A DNA stretch of 38,233 bases from Alphaproteobacteria bacterium (GCA_019240125.1 JAFAYW010000191.1:1-38233); one strand, 5' to 3'; numbered from the stretch's first letter, positions 24,590 to 33,510 are shown. The notes: generated by a model not told the origin, from the sequence alone. Numbers and translations: made by a program.

Positions 24590-24610
24590 TGGCCGGGCCA
24601 AGCCCGGCCA
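24590..24610 (+). repeat. 9-bp inverted repeat, likely dispersed palindromic element
   Basis: tggccgggc-(caa)-gcccggcca forms a perfect 9-bp stem with a 3-base loop. It lies in the 182-bp gap between fdx and tenA. The flanking text (the ccatggatggccgggcc type) resembles dispersed palindromic repeats I have seen in alphaproteobacteria, whose spurious translations read GLGPAIH or WPGHPW. It has no T-run and could also attenuate transcription. Confidence 0.55.
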
Positions 24611-24634
24611 AAGCGAGTGGAGGCGGTTTGAGGA

Positions 24635-25321
24635 ATGGCCGACTCGCTCTTCGATCGTCTGGTTGCCGCCGCCGGGCCGATCTGGCCTTCGTACACGCGC
24701 CACGAATTCGTCGTGCGCCTCGCGCGCGGCGACCTCCCGGAGGCCGCGTTCCGCCGTTATCTGGTTCAGGATTACCTGTTCCTGCTGCATTTCGCGCGCG
24801 CCTGGGGGTTGGCCGTCTATAAGTCGGAGACATTGCCCGAGATGCGGCGCGCGCAGGCGCTGATCGCGGCGACGCTCGATGTCGAGATCGGCCTGCACAT
24901 CGATTATTGCCGCGGCTGGGGTCTCACTGAGGCACGGATGGCCGCCGAGCCCGAAGCACTCGAGACGGTCGCGTATACCCGCTTTGTGCTCGATCGCGGT
25001 CTGGCCGGCGATCGGCTCGACCTTGAGGTGGCGTTGGCGCCGTGCATCGTCGGCTATGCCGAGATCGCCGCCGAGCGCCTGGCTGATCCGGCGACCAGGC
25101 GCGACGGCAACCCGTATGGCGAATGGCTCGACATGTATGCGGGCGACGAGTACCAGGGCCTCGCGCGCGATGCCCGCACCGCGCTCGACGAGCAATTCGC
25201 CCGCCGTGGCGGCGAGGGCCGCATCGCCTCCCTGGCAAGCGCCTTCACCATCGCCAGCCGCCTCGAAGCCGATTTCTGGCAGCTGGGCCTTGCTGCTGCC
25301 CGCAATGATTCCGCGCGATGA
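24635..25321 (+). CDS. tenA: TenA family aminopyrimidine aminohydrolase (thiaminase II)
   Basis: TenA hydrolyses aminopyrimidine products of thiamin breakdown and can cleave thiamin, recovering the HMP moiety. The 228-residue protein has [16 protein letters not shown] with Asp46, Glu84 in DVEIGLH, catalytic-position Cys137 and Tyr141 in APCIVGY, and Glu211 in [12 protein letters not shown]. These correspond to the key residues of the B. subtilis enzyme, so it should be active. [15 protein letters not shown] (159-173) is also conserved. It overlaps mnmA by 4 bp (ATGA). No other thiamin gene is present nearby. Confidence 0.9.
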   Translation: MADSLFDRLVAAAGPIWPSYTRHEFVVRLARGDLPEAAFRRYLVQDYLFLLHFARAWGLAVYKSETLPEMRRAQALIAATLDVEIGLHIDYCRGWGLTEARMAAEPEALETVAYTRFVLDRGLAGDRLDLEVALAPCIVGYAEIAAERLADPATRRDGNPYGEWLDMYAGDEYQGLARDARTALDEQFARRGGEGRIASLASAFTIASRLEADFWQLGLAAARNDSAR

Positions 25322-26451
25322 CTGCGCCCCTCGACGATATGGACCTCCCCGGCAATCCCGCCGATCACCGGGTGGTGGTGGCGATGTCGGGCGGCGTCGA
25401 CTCGTCGGTTACCGCGGCAGTGCTGGCGCGCGCCGGCTATGACGTGGTCGGCATCACCTTACAGCTTTACGACCACGGCGCCGCGATCGGCCGCAAGGGA
25501 GCGTGCTGCGCCGGGCAGGATGTGCGCGACGCGGCGCGGGTCGCCGAACGGCTCGGCATCCCCCATTACGTGCTTGATTACGAGACCCGGTTTCGTGAGG
25601 CCGTCATCGAGGATTTCGCCGACAGCTATCGCCGCGGCGAAACTCCGGTGCCGTGCATCCGCTGCAACGAGCGCGTCAAGTTCCGCGACCTCCTCGGCAC
25701 GGCGCGAGATCTCGGCGCCAGCGCGCTCGCCACCGGGCACTACGCGCGCCGCCTTGCCGGCCCGCACGGCCCGGAATTGCATCGCGCGCGGGATGATGCA
25801 CGCGACCAGAGCTATTTTCTCTATCGCACGGCGCGCGAGGAATTGGCGTTTCTGCGCTTTCCGCTCGGCGGCCTGCCCAAGCAGCAGACCCGCGCGCTGG
25901 CGCAGGAATTTGGCCTCGCGGTTGCCGACAAGCCCGACAGCCAGGATATCTGCTTTGTCCCGACCGGCTCCTACGCCGATCTGGTGATGCGGCTGCGCCC
26001 GGAGGCGGGCGAACCGGGCGACATTGTGGACAGCGCCGGCATCGTGCTCGGCCGCCACTCCGGGATCGCGCATTTCACGGTGGGGCAACGCAAGGGGCTT
26101 GGTATCGCCGCCGCCGAGCCGCTGTATGTGCTGCGGCTGGAGCCTGCAACGCGACGTGTCGTGGTCGGCCCAAAAGAGGCGCTGGGACAGACGACCGTCC
26201 GGCTCGCTGAGCTGAACTGGCTCGGACCGGGTCCGCAACCGTCCACGGCTGGCATCGCCCTTGCCGCCAAGCTGCGCTCGACCCAAACACCCGTTGCGGC
26301 GACGCTGGTGCCCGGTGGCGATGGTGCGGCGAAATTGCGGTTCGATGAGCCGGTCGGTGCGGTGGCCCCGGGCCAGGCCGCCGTGCTCTACGATGGGGAG
26401 CGCGTGCTTGGCGGTGGCTGGATTCGGCGCCTGGATTCGGAGCGAGGTTAA
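25318..26451 (+). CDS. mnmA: tRNA-specific 2-thiouridylase MnmA
   Basis: MnmA adenylates and thiolates U34 of the Lys, Glu and Gln tRNAs. The 377-residue protein has the PP-loop SGGVDSS (24-30), the nucleophile Cys116 in [21 protein letters not shown], and catalytic Cys212 in [18 protein letters not shown] and the C-terminal barrel follow. Sulfur must come from a cysteine desulfurase; two lie a few genes upstream. The TusABCDE relay is not seen, so direct transfer is an inference. A run of about 20 residues precedes the usual beginning, but the first ATG couples to tenA. Confidence 0.95.
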   Translation: MTAPLDDMDLPGNPADHRVVVAMSGGVDSSVTAAVLARAGYDVVGITLQLYDHGAAIGRKGACCAGQDVRDAARVAERLGIPHYVLDYETRFREAVIEDFADSYRRGETPVPCIRCNERVKFRDLLGTARDLGASALATGHYARRLAGPHGPELHRARDDARDQSYFLYRTAREELAFLRFPLGGLPKQQTRALAQEFGLAVADKPDSQDICFVPTGSYADLVMRLRPEAGEPGDIVDSAGIVLGRHSGIAHFTVGQRKGLGIAAAEPLYVLRLEPATRRVVVGPKEALGQTTVRLAELNWLGPGPQPSTAGIALAAKLRSTQTPVAATLVPGGDGAAKLRFDEPVGAVAPGQAAVLYDGERVLGGGWIRRLDSERG

Positions 26452-26518
26452 GGGGTTGGCACGCTTGACCGGGAGAAGCCCATCTCCTATATGCGGGGCC
26501 GCGACGTCAACACCCCGG

Positions 26519-26595
26519 GGCGGGGTAGCTCAGCTGGTTAGAGCAGGGGAATCATAATCCCAAGGTCGGGGGTTCAAGTCCCTCTCCCGCTACCA
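26519..26595 (+). tRNA. tRNA-Met (anticodon CAT), elongator type
   Basis: A 77-nt tRNA with encoded CCA (26593-26595). The acceptor stem pairs 26519-26525 with 26585-26591, with G-U at both ends. The anticodon loop 26551-26557 contains CAT at 26553-26555. It has the elongator layout (paired 1:72, TAGCTCAGCTGGTTAGAGC D-arm), so it is not the initiator. A tRNA-Ile2 with a lysidine-modified CAT cannot be excluded. The gap to the next gene (26596-26870) holds nothing recognisable. Confidence 0.9.
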
Positions 26596-26870
26596 CAATT
26601 TTAAACACGGGTCAGCCGCTGGGATTGGGTCAATGAGGCCTCCTGGCCCCCCGGCCGTGGGTGCCGCCACTGGGGCGCGCGCCTCTGAGAGCTGTGCGTC
26701 CCGCGGGAACGCCCTGATGATTGCTGTCATAGACCACGGGCGATCCGGGGGCGATCCGCCAATTTCATGCCCTCCGCCGCCTTGACTTGACCGGTTTATC
26801 GCCGGGAGGTCAGTCTTCGAACGCGCTACAGCCGGAAGGCCCGATACGCGCGACATTCGGAGGAAACACC

Positions 26871-27788
26871 ATGCCCGATAAGCGCACCGAAACACTTGAT
26901 CCCGCGCTTGATGCCATTATCGATACATCGGAAACGATCCACGACCTCTGTGCCGGTTTCGGGGGCGAGCAGGGCCCGGCCGAGGGGCCAGTGTGGTGGA
27001 AGGAAGGCGGGTATCTGCTGTTCAGCGATATTCACAACAACAAGCGGATGAAATATGAGCCGGGCAAAGGCGCATCGCTGTTCCTGGAGCCGACCAATCG
27101 CGCCAACGGGCTCACCCGCGACCTCTCGGGCCGCCTCGTCGCCTGTGAACACGACAGCCGCCGCGTCACCCGGCTCGAACTCGACGGCAGCTTGACGGTC
27201 ATCTGCAACAGCTTCCAGGGCCGGCAATTGAACCGGCCCAATGATGTCGTTGTGAAGTCTGACGGGTCGATCTATTTCACCGATCCCTGGACCAGCCCCA
27301 ATCCGCCGCAGCAATGGGATTTGCAGTTCTCCGGCGTCTACCGGCTATCCGCCGATCTGGGGAGTCTGACGCTGCTGGTCGACGATTTCACGCTGCCGAA
27401 TGGGCTCGCCTTCTCGCCTGACGAGTCGGTGCTGTACATCAATGACACCCGCCATGGCCACATCCGCGCTTTTGACATGATGCCGAACGGCACCATCGCG
27501 CGGGCGAGCGATCGGGTGTTTGCCGACCTGCGCGGCGCCGAGCCTGGGGTTCCCGATGGGATGAAGGTCGATGTCGAAGGCAATGTCTACTGCGGCGGGG
27601 CCGGCGGTATCCACATTATGGATAAGACGGGCAGAAAACTGGGCCGCATCGTCCACGGCGCTTCGGCGACAACCAACATCGCGTTCGGCGGCGACGACTG
27701 GAAGACCTTGTACTTCACCAGTCGCAACCATTTGGGTTCGGTCCGGGTGAAGATCCCCGGAGTGCCGGTGCCGAACAGGCGCGGCTGA
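26871..27788 (+). CDS. SMP-30/gluconolactonase family protein
   Basis: The 305-residue protein is a six-bladed beta-propeller lactonase-like enzyme. Motifs include GPAEGPVWW near residue 36 (a metal-binding Glu region), RANGLTRDLSGRLVACEH, LNRPNDVVVKSDGSIYFTDP with the metal-binding Asn, LPNGLAFSPDESVLYINDT, and VPDGMKVDVEGNVYCGGAGGIHI. The family opens sugar or related lactones with a divalent metal. GGAGGAAACACC gives a strong ribosome binding site at ATG 26871; the frame stays open 28 codons upstream. No sugar dehydrogenase is adjacent, so the substrate is unknown. It converges with the cupin gene. Confidence 0.85.
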   Translation: MPDKRTETLDPALDAIIDTSETIHDLCAGFGGEQGPAEGPVWWKEGGYLLFSDIHNNKRMKYEPGKGASLFLEPTNRANGLTRDLSGRLVACEHDSRRVTRLELDGSLTVICNSFQGRQLNRPNDVVVKSDGSIYFTDPWTSPNPPQQWDLQFSGVYRLSADLGSLTLLVDDFTLPNGLAFSPDESVLYINDTRHGHIRAFDMMPNGTIARASDRVFADLRGAEPGVPDGMKVDVEGNVYCGGAGGIHIMDKTGRKLGRIVHGASATTNIAFGGDDWKTLYFTSRNHLGSVRVKIPGVPVPNRRG

Positions 27789-27844
27789 GACAGTCTGCCG
27801 GCTCACCAATATCTGGTCGGTGCGCGGCGTCCGATCGCCGGCGA

Positions 27845-28225
27845 TCAACCAAGATCGGCGTCGGGTGGCAGGTGCACGAACAACACCCGCGCCGGGCCGT
27901 CGATCGTACGTGTGCGATGGCCGCGGCTGCCGACATCGTCGGCGAGAAATACCTCGCCGCTGCCGCACCGGTGCGTCTTCCCATCGCTGGTTTCAACTTC
28001 GAGAGTGCCAGAAAGCACGAAGAGAAGCTGGCGCCGGGAGGCCGGGTGCCAGTCTTGATAGAGGCCCTCTGGCATATCCGTGATCATCGTACTCTGCGCC
28101 GGCAGAACCGCGGAGCGCTGGACGGTATTGCCGAAGGCGTCGGTTGTCGCGTTGTTTATCGGTATATCGAGCTCGATGAATCGCGACCCCTCACCCGACG
28201 CTGTAGCGAAGCGAACGACTTTCAT
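27845..28225 (-). CDS. Small cupin-domain protein
   Basis: A 126-residue single-domain cupin. The first conserved motif is degenerate (YQDWHPASRRQLLFVLSGTLEVET: one His, no second His pair, no clear Glu). The second motif is GSGEVFLADDVGSRGHRTRTI. The loss of several metal ligands leaves it uncertain whether it binds metal. GGGAGAG precedes the ATG. It is convergent with the SMP-30-like gene and 56 bp from it. A role in carbohydrate or small-molecule binding is possible but not shown. Confidence 0.75.
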   Translation of the reverse strand: MKVVRFATASGEGSRFIELDIPINNATTDAFGNTVQRSAVLPAQSTMITDMPEGLYQDWHPASRRQLLFVLSGTLEVETSDGKTHRCGSGEVFLADDVGSRGHRTRTIDGPARVLFVHLPPDADLG

Positions 28226-28280
28226 GGTGCCTCTCCCAAAATCGCGCCACCCGGCGCCCGGTGCAGCCGCCGAGTGCTGA

Positions 28281-28658
28281 TCAGCTCTCAGCCAGTTGCC
28301 GTTCCAATTGGATCAGTTTGTTCCGCAACCTGAAATACTTCCTGTCCCAGGAGGGATCGTTTGTCGACCCGACCGCCTGAATCTGGCACTGATGCAGGGT
28401 GCACCAGGGACGCAGATGCGGTGCCGCGGTGCAGCCGGCCGGGCCCATCAGCGGGAATTGATGGCCGCTGGTCGGCAATCTGATGCCCCAGTCTTTTTCG
28501 GCATGCTCGATCGTCATCTCGCAGTGCAGCCGGTCGCAGCAGCGATAGGCCTTGTGGATCATGTCAGGACACGCGCGGCCACCGCACTTCGTGCGGGTGA
28601 GCTCGGACATCTCGCGGTACAAGCGGCTGATCGCGGCACGCAGCTCCCCCTTTTTCAT
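28281..28658 (-). CDS. Cys-rich hypothetical protein, 125 aa
   Basis: Not recognised. The protein is basic with charged helical ends (MKKGELRAAISRLYREMSEL and KYFRLRNKLIQLERQLAES) and a Cys-rich middle: KCGGRAC, YRCCDRLHC, GC, and WCTLHQC, eight cysteines with several His. This suggests one or more metal sites (zinc or Fe-S) between coiled-coil-like ends. A likely start context (AGGAAC) precedes the ATG. It lies between the cupin and a decayed region. Something phage- or plasmid-associated is possible, but I have no firm basis. Confidence 0.55.
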   Translation of the reverse strand: MKKGELRAAISRLYREMSELTRTKCGGRACPDMIHKAYRCCDRLHCEMTIEHAEKDWGIRLPTSGHQFPLMGPAGCTAAPHLRPWCTLHQCQIQAVGSTNDPSWDRKYFRLRNKLIQLERQLAES

Positions 28659-28723
28659 GCTGTTCCTATCTCTGCCTTATTCAAACGCACCCCGCCGGCT
28701 CACGGTGCGAGTTTCGCGCCCGG

Positions 28724-29215
28724 TCATTGCCGGCGTTCAATGATTTCGCCCGCGAGCTCCCGGATCAATGAGGCAATCGCGTGTTGCAACGCGGTTTCCG
28801 GCTTGACCAACGGCCGGGCGATCACAACGCGCCGCTCGAACCGATTGTCGCGCACCGGGATGATCTCGACCTCGCCGCGGGCGATCTCCTGACGCACCAG
28901 TTCCTAGCTCAGGATCGTATAGCCGAAGCCGCGCTGCACGAACGCCTGGGGATGCCGATGCTGTCCACCTCGGCTCTGAATTTGAGCGAGACGCCACTGC
29001 CCGCGGCGATCTGTTCGAGATGCACGCGCAATGCCTTCGGGCGGCTCGGCAGGATCAGCGGCAGTGGCGCGATAATGTCGAGATCGCCCGGTTTTCGGCG
29101 GCGCGGCGCGGCGCCTGGCGGCCCGACCAGGAGCAGCGGCTCGGTCAGCAGCGGCGTTGCCTAAAGCCGCTTGCGGTCTTCCGGGTCGTGCGACACACCG
29201 AGACCGGTCCGCCTC
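28724..29215 (-). pseudogene. LysR-family regulator remnant (C-terminal domain)
   Basis: Translated on the minus strand, the region gives pieces of a LysR substrate-binding domain: GVSHDPEDRKRL, then ATPLLTEPLLLVGPPG, LPLILPSRPKALRVHLEQ, FRAEVDSIG, then after a one-base frameshift near 28948 QAFVQRGFGYTILS, and ELVRQEIARGEVEIIPV to the C-terminus. In-frame stops occur at 29161-29163 and 28904-28906. The N-terminal HTH is missing. Multiple lesions show a long-inactive gene. Confidence 0.75.
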
Positions 29216-29329
29216 TATGACAGGCGCAGTTCTGCCGGTCGATGGCGGTGGATCGGCTACCGTGTGATTGCCTGGCTATTAAAGCGATTTAAATGATTAA
29301 TATGACACAGGGAGAACGTAAAATGCAGA

Positions 29330-29575
29330 CACCGCTTCGGCTCAGCTCGGCTCGGCTCGGACGGCGGCCAGCGTGATGGAGATCGCGGCGGGGCTCGCGG
29401 GCTACTGGCTGCTGCCGCTTGGGGGCGATCGAGCGGATCGTCATGAGCGCGGCCGCATGTCTGCTGGTGACGCCGGCGCCATGGGTGATCGGCGCCAGCC
29501 GGCTTTGCCTCGTGGCTCTGTGGCTGAAGCCGTTCATGCGGCGCCGGCGGCGGGCGATAAGTGACACACCCCTTT
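29330..29575 (+). pseudogene. Possible TRAP-type permease C-terminal remnant
   Basis: Two plus-strand frames give consecutive hydrophobic pieces: VMEIAAGLAGYWLLPLGG (from about 29373), then after a frameshift near 29418 AIERIVMSAAACLLVTPAP and ASRLCLVALWLKPFMRRRRR. Together they look like the last helices of a TRAP 4TM/12TM fused permease. A short start (ATG 29323, with AGGGAG) before it ends after 17 codons. A small GGCTC tract (about 29337-29360) lies in between. The family call is from memory and tentative. Confidence 0.4.
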
Positions 29576-29635
29576 CGGGGTCTGCCGCCGCGGGGGTGAT
29601 CTATTTTGCTGAACGACGCGAAAGGAGATGATGCC

Positions 29636-30496
29636 ATGACAATGCAAGTACGACCGCTGACCGATACTCTTGGGGCGGAGATCATCGGGGTCGATCTGGC
29701 TCAACCCCTCGACGATGTACACAAGCGCGAGCTCTACCGGCTGTTCGTCGACAATGCGGTCGTCGTGTTCCGCGACCAGCATTTCACACCGCAGCAATTC
29801 GCCGCCGCTGCCGAGATCTTCGGCGAGATCATCCCCGAGCAATTCCCAAACTACCGATTACCGGAATTCCCCACCGTCAGCTTTCTGTCGAACAGCGATC
29901 TGGAAAAAACCGGCAAGAAGCGTGCGGTGCGCGGCGAAGGGTTTCATACCGATCACTCGAATTACGAAGCGCCGCCCAAGGCGACGATCCTCTACGGCAT
30001 CGACATTCCGACCAGCGGCGGGGACACCGAATTCGTCTCGGTGCAGGCCGCCTATGATGATCTCTCCGCCCAGACCAAGCAGCTCATCGCCGGATTGCGC
30101 GCCACCCATGCTTATAAAAGTCAGCGTGACCAGCACAAATCCACGGTGTTGTCGGCCGACGCGCTCGCCAAGACGCCGAGCGCGCGGCACCCGCTGGCGC
30201 GGTTCAACCCGGATAACGGGCGGCTCGGTCTGTTTGTGAACCCTGGGCGGGTCACCGGCATCGACGGGATGGAGGAAGACGCGGCGTTCGACCTGATGGA
30301 CAAGCTGTACGCTCACGCCACGCGCGGCCGCCACCTCTACCGCCACGTATGGCGCAAAGGCGACATGGTGCTCTGGGACAATCGCAGCGTGCTGCATCAA
30401 GCGACAACCGATTACGACATGGAAGAACGTCGCTATCTCTATCGCGTGCTGTTGAAAGGCGAGGTTCCGCTACCCGCCCCCCGGCAGGCTGCCTGA
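29636..30496 (+). CDS. TauD/TfdA family alpha-ketoglutarate dioxygenase
   Basis: An Fe(II)/2-oxoglutarate-dependent dioxygenase of 286 residues. The facial triad is His104, Asp106 (GFHTDHS) and His254 (SVLHQAT). Arg265/Arg266 in EERRYLYRV are candidates for the 2-oxoglutarate salt bridge. The family includes taurine, sulfonate, alkylsulfate and 2,4-D dioxygenases. AAAGGAG precedes ATG 29636. It precedes, in the opposite orientation, an NtaA/SnaA-type monooxygenase and then an AhpD-like gene, which suggests desulfonation or xenobiotic oxidation, but taurine-specific residues cannot be judged. Confidence 0.88.
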   Translation: MTMQVRPLTDTLGAEIIGVDLAQPLDDVHKRELYRLFVDNAVVVFRDQHFTPQQFAAAAEIFGEIIPEQFPNYRLPEFPTVSFLSNSDLEKTGKKRAVRGEGFHTDHSNYEAPPKATILYGIDIPTSGGDTEFVSVQAAYDDLSAQTKQLIAGLRATHAYKSQRDQHKSTVLSADALAKTPSARHPLARFNPDNGRLGLFVNPGRVTGIDGMEEDAAFDLMDKLYAHATRGRHLYRHVWRKGDMVLWDNRSVLHQATTDYDMEERRYLYRVLLKGEVPLPAPRQAA

Positions 30497-30681
30497 ACCT
30501 CGGTTAACGCATTTCCAGGTTCGGCCGCTTCGGATGGGGCTGGCGCGCTCGCACGGCTCATCTGACACCAGCGGTCCCCCTTCGGGCGCCGGGTCAAGAC
30601 CGGTGCGACCTTGATCACGGATGCGAGGTTGGGCCGGACCCTGGTGGTCGAGAACCCGGGAAATGCTGGCTGTTGGACCGG

Positions 30682-32043
30682 CTAATCGGCGGCGGTTGAC
30701 GGCTGCGTGGAAGCGCCGGCGGCGTAGCGGCTCACCGGGCGATGAAGCCCCAGATTTTCCCGCAGCGTATTGCCCTCATAGTCGCTGCGGAACAGGCCGC
30801 GGCGCTGCAATTCGGGCACAACCAGCGCCACAAAGTCCTCGCATCCGCCCGGCAGATGCGTTGGTGTGATGTTGAAACCGTCACAGGCACCCGTCTCGAA
30901 CCACTCCTGCATCGCATCGGCAATGTCGGAGGGCGTACCGATCCGCGCCGAGCCGGTGATGCCGGAACGAAGGTACAACTCGCGAATAGTCGGTTTCTCC
31001 TGTCTCACCCGCTCGCGAAATTGAGCGCTGAGACTGCGGATCTCTGACTTGCCGATGGCCTCGTCGGGAACCGGACCGTCGAGCGGGTAACCCGAGAGAT
31101 CGCCAAACGTGCTGTAGAGCGAACCGAGGCCAGCCAGAGGATCGACCAGCGCCTGCAACTGATCGAACTTTGCCTGGGCTTGCGCGCGCGTTTTGGCCAC
31201 AACCGGGCAGAATGCCGGCATTATCTTCAGTTCGTCTGGCTCGCGGCCGTATTTCGGCATCCGCCCTTTGACATCGGTATAATACGCGCGCGCGACGTCC
31301 AGCGAGCCGTTGATGGCGTAGATGACATCGGCGGTTGCCGCGCCCAGCTCCCGACCCTGCTCGGAGGCGCCGGCCTGGACGATTACCGGATGGCCCTGCG
31401 GCATGCAGGCGACGCTCAACGGCCCGCGCACCTTGAAGAACCGCCCGTGATGGTTGAGCACGTGCATCTTCGCTTCATTGAAATACCGGCCGCCAGCCTT
31501 GTCGAGCAGCAGAGCGCCATCGTCCCAACTGTCCCACAAGCCCTTTACGACATCGACGAACTCGGCGGAGCGGGCGTAACGCGTCTCGTAGTCGAGTGTT
31601 GTTTCCAGTCCGAAATTCTGAGCTTCGTGCTCTGACCAGGAGGCGACCACGTTCCACCCGGCGCGCCCCTTACTGATCAGATCGAGCGTGGCGAACCTGC
31701 GCGCTAGATTATAAGGTTCGTTGTAAGTGGTGGATGCCGTCGTCACGAGCCCTATATGGCTGGTGACCATGGCCAGGGCCGGCAGTAACATCGTCGGCTC
31801 AAGTTCGACCATGTCCCGGCCGGTTCGGGCCAGCGAGCCTGGCGGATTGTCGCCCTGTCTAATCCCGGCACCATCGGCGAAGAAAATCATGTCGAGCTTG
31901 CCGCGTTCGGCGGTCTGTGCGCTGCGAACGTAATGCTCAACCTGCAGCGTGCCTTCCGCCGGAACATCCGGGTGGCGCCAGGCGGCTGGGTGGTAGCCAT
32001 GGCCTCGGATCGACATTCCGATACGCATCTTGCGCGGGTTCAT
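30682..32043 (-). CDS. LLM-class flavin monooxygenase (NtaA/SnaA/DszA type)
   Basis: The 453-residue protein belongs to the bacterial luciferase-like FMN-dependent monooxygenases, in the nitrilotriacetate/DszA subgroup. Signatures are GYHPAAWRHPDVPAEG, EHYVRSAQTAERGKLDMIFFADG, LEPTMLLPALA, TTASTTYNEPYNLARRFATLDLISKGRAGWNVVAS, and PVIVQAGASEQGRELG. It needs reduced FMN from a separate reductase, which is not present here. Substrates in this group are chelators, sulfur heterocycles or similar compounds. It is divergent from the AhpD-like gene, with an inverted repeat between the two starts. Confidence 0.9.
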   Translation of the reverse strand: MNPRKMRIGMSIRGHGYHPAAWRHPDVPAEGTLQVEHYVRSAQTAERGKLDMIFFADGAGIRQGDNPPGSLARTGRDMVELEPTMLLPALAMVTSHIGLVTTASTTYNEPYNLARRFATLDLISKGRAGWNVVASWSEHEAQNFGLETTLDYETRYARSAEFVDVVKGLWDSWDDGALLLDKAGGRYFNEAKMHVLNHHGRFFKVRGPLSVACMPQGHPVIVQAGASEQGRELGAATADVIYAINGSLDVARAYYTDVKGRMPKYGREPDELKIMPAFCPVVAKTRAQAQAKFDQLQALVDPLAGLGSLYSTFGDLSGYPLDGPVPDEAIGKSEIRSLSAQFRERVRQEKPTIRELYLRSGITGSARIGTPSDIADAMQEWFETGACDGFNITPTHLPGGCEDFVALVVPELQRRGLFRSDYEGNTLRENLGLHRPVSRYAAGASTQPSTAAD

Positions 32044-32072
32044 GGCGGCGCCTTCTCGCGGTTAGGTTTGAA

Positions 32073-32093
32073 GCATGCGGTCTTGCCGCATGC
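32073..32093. promoter_or_regulatory. Inverted repeat in the divergent LLM/AhpD intergenic region
   Basis: gcatgcgg-(tcttg)-ccgcatgc is a perfect 8-bp inverted repeat with a 5-bp spacer. It lies 30 bp upstream of the monooxygenase ATG and 100 bp before the AhpD-like start. It could be an operator for both genes or a hairpin; no adjacent regulator is intact. A further GCATGC lies at about 32117. Confidence 0.45.
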
Positions 32094-32192
32094 GATACTG
32101 TAGACAGTCAAGCGAGCATGCTGCGACCTGTTCTGCGCAATCCGATAGCCTCGGTTCAGGTGGTTGCTGCGGCTACGGCCGGTGATATCGCG

Positions 32193-32822
32193 ATGCCACG
32201 CATTATGGTGCCGATCAAAACAACCGAACCTGAGGACCACAAGATCGTGACTGAACCGCTTCCCATCAGCCGCTTCCCTATTCCGGAGCTCGCAAGCCTG
32301 CCCGAGGACATCAGAAGCCGCATCCTCGCCGTGCAGGAAAAATCTGGATTTATCCCCAACGTCTTCCTCACGCTTGCTCACCGGCCAGACGAGTTCCGCG
32401 CGTTCTTCGCCTATCACGATGCGCTGATGGACAAGCCAGGGAACCTGACCAAGGCTGAGCGCGAGATGATCGTGGTCGCGACCTCGAACTTAAATCAGTG
32501 CCAATATTGCGTCATCGCGCACGGGGCGATCCTGCGCATTCGCGCAAAAAACCCGCTGATCTCCGACCAGGTCGCGATCAACTACCGCAAGGCCGATATC
32601 ACCGAGCGCCAGAAGGCGATGCTCGACTTCGCGATTAAGGTCTCCCGCACGGCCGAGAGCGTCGGCGAGGATGATTTTCACGTGCTGAAGTCGCATGGCT
32701 TTGACGAAGAGGATATCTGGGACATCGCCGGTATCGCCGCATTTTTCGCGCTTTCGAACCGTATGGCGAACGTGACTGGAATGCGCCCGAATGCTGAATT
32801 CTACGCCATGGGCCGCGGCTGA
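32193..32822 (+). CDS. AhpD-like peroxidase-related (CMD family) protein
   Basis: The 209-residue protein matches the uncharacterised peroxidase-related enzymes of the carboxymuconolactone decarboxylase family. It has the AhpD-like catalytic motif: Glu91, CQYC (Cys103 and Cys106) and His110 in NQCQYCVIAHGA. FFAYHDALM and RMANVTGMRPNAEFYAMGR are family-typical. It probably reduces a hydroperoxide or takes part in thiol-redox chemistry. ATG 32193 is chosen as the nearest ATG upstream of ISRFPIPEL where homology begins; an in-frame GTG lies nearer, at about 32248, and earlier ATGs are possible. It is divergent from the flavin monooxygenase and probably shares its control. Confidence 0.85.
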   Translation: MPRIMVPIKTTEPEDHKIVTEPLPISRFPIPELASLPEDIRSRILAVQEKSGFIPNVFLTLAHRPDEFRAFFAYHDALMDKPGNLTKAEREMIVVATSNLNQCQYCVIAHGAILRIRAKNPLISDQVAINYRKADITERQKAMLDFAIKVSRTAESVGEDDFHVLKSHGFDEEDIWDIAGIAAFFALSNRMANVTGMRPNAEFYAMGRG

Positions 32823-33510
32823 GCCGAACCCTTGCGGATGCTCGGAGCGCCGACGATGCCCTGGCAGATGGGTGTCCCGCCGCCGCTGCTCAGACCGAAC
32901 TTACGCGCCGATTCGCCGTTTTCCAGGCTCAGTATGTGAGGCGGGAGACTGGCCGCACCGACCTGAGTTGGAGGCCATGGTGATACGCGGCACGGTTTCT
33001 GATCTGTAGTTTAATTCTTAACTAAGAATCCTTCGCGACAGGTGGCTTTCCTCGATAGCAGGCGTGCGCATGGTCATCGTGAGAAGCTCAGGTCCGGTTC
33101 TGTGACCGCCGCCTGCATCACTCAAAGGGCAATGTCGGATAGCTTTCGACCATAAACTCAAAGCGACCGGCTCAAAGCCGGGTGGGAGCGGCATCCGAAG
33201 ATTGGGCATCGAGCAATCGCCGCCTCGTCGCCCGCATCCAGGAGGCTCTGCCTGGTTTCCGGGCGAGCAGCCGGTTTCCCCGCAGTTCCGGAACGGAGAC
33301 GAAGCCGATGCCTGATGGCATGGCACCAGGCGCTACACACTAGCGCGAGAATTTGGGGTATGCGATGATGCCTGAAATATGGTTAATAGGTAGTTCTCGT
33401 GAGGTATCAATGGGTTCTGGGGAGAAGATGACCCGCTATGCCAAGCTCGACCGACGGTCCGGACGCACTCAATAGTCCCCAAGGCCGGGAATTTAGCGCC
33501 CCTCCCTCTG
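32823..33510. other. Gene-poor region before the flp promoter
   Basis: No gene could be supported on either strand. The longest frame (33018-33326, minus) has no recognisable sequence. An AT-rich palindrome lies at 33014-33029. GC content falls from about 33350 toward flp. Confidence 0.6.
33014..33029. repeat. AT-rich 16-bp palindrome
   Basis: attctta-(ac)-taagaat is a perfect 7-bp inverted repeat around 2 bp. It might bind a regulator or be part of an old terminator; no gene is nearby to decide. Confidence 0.45.

Noticed and set aside
33011..33022. Second TTAA-TTAAC pair as a CtrA box
   Set aside because: The two halves are only 3 bp apart instead of 7.
33018..33326. Minus-strand 102-codon frame in the gene-poor region
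   Set aside because: No family, odd composition and no ribosome binding site; overlapping frames are just as long.
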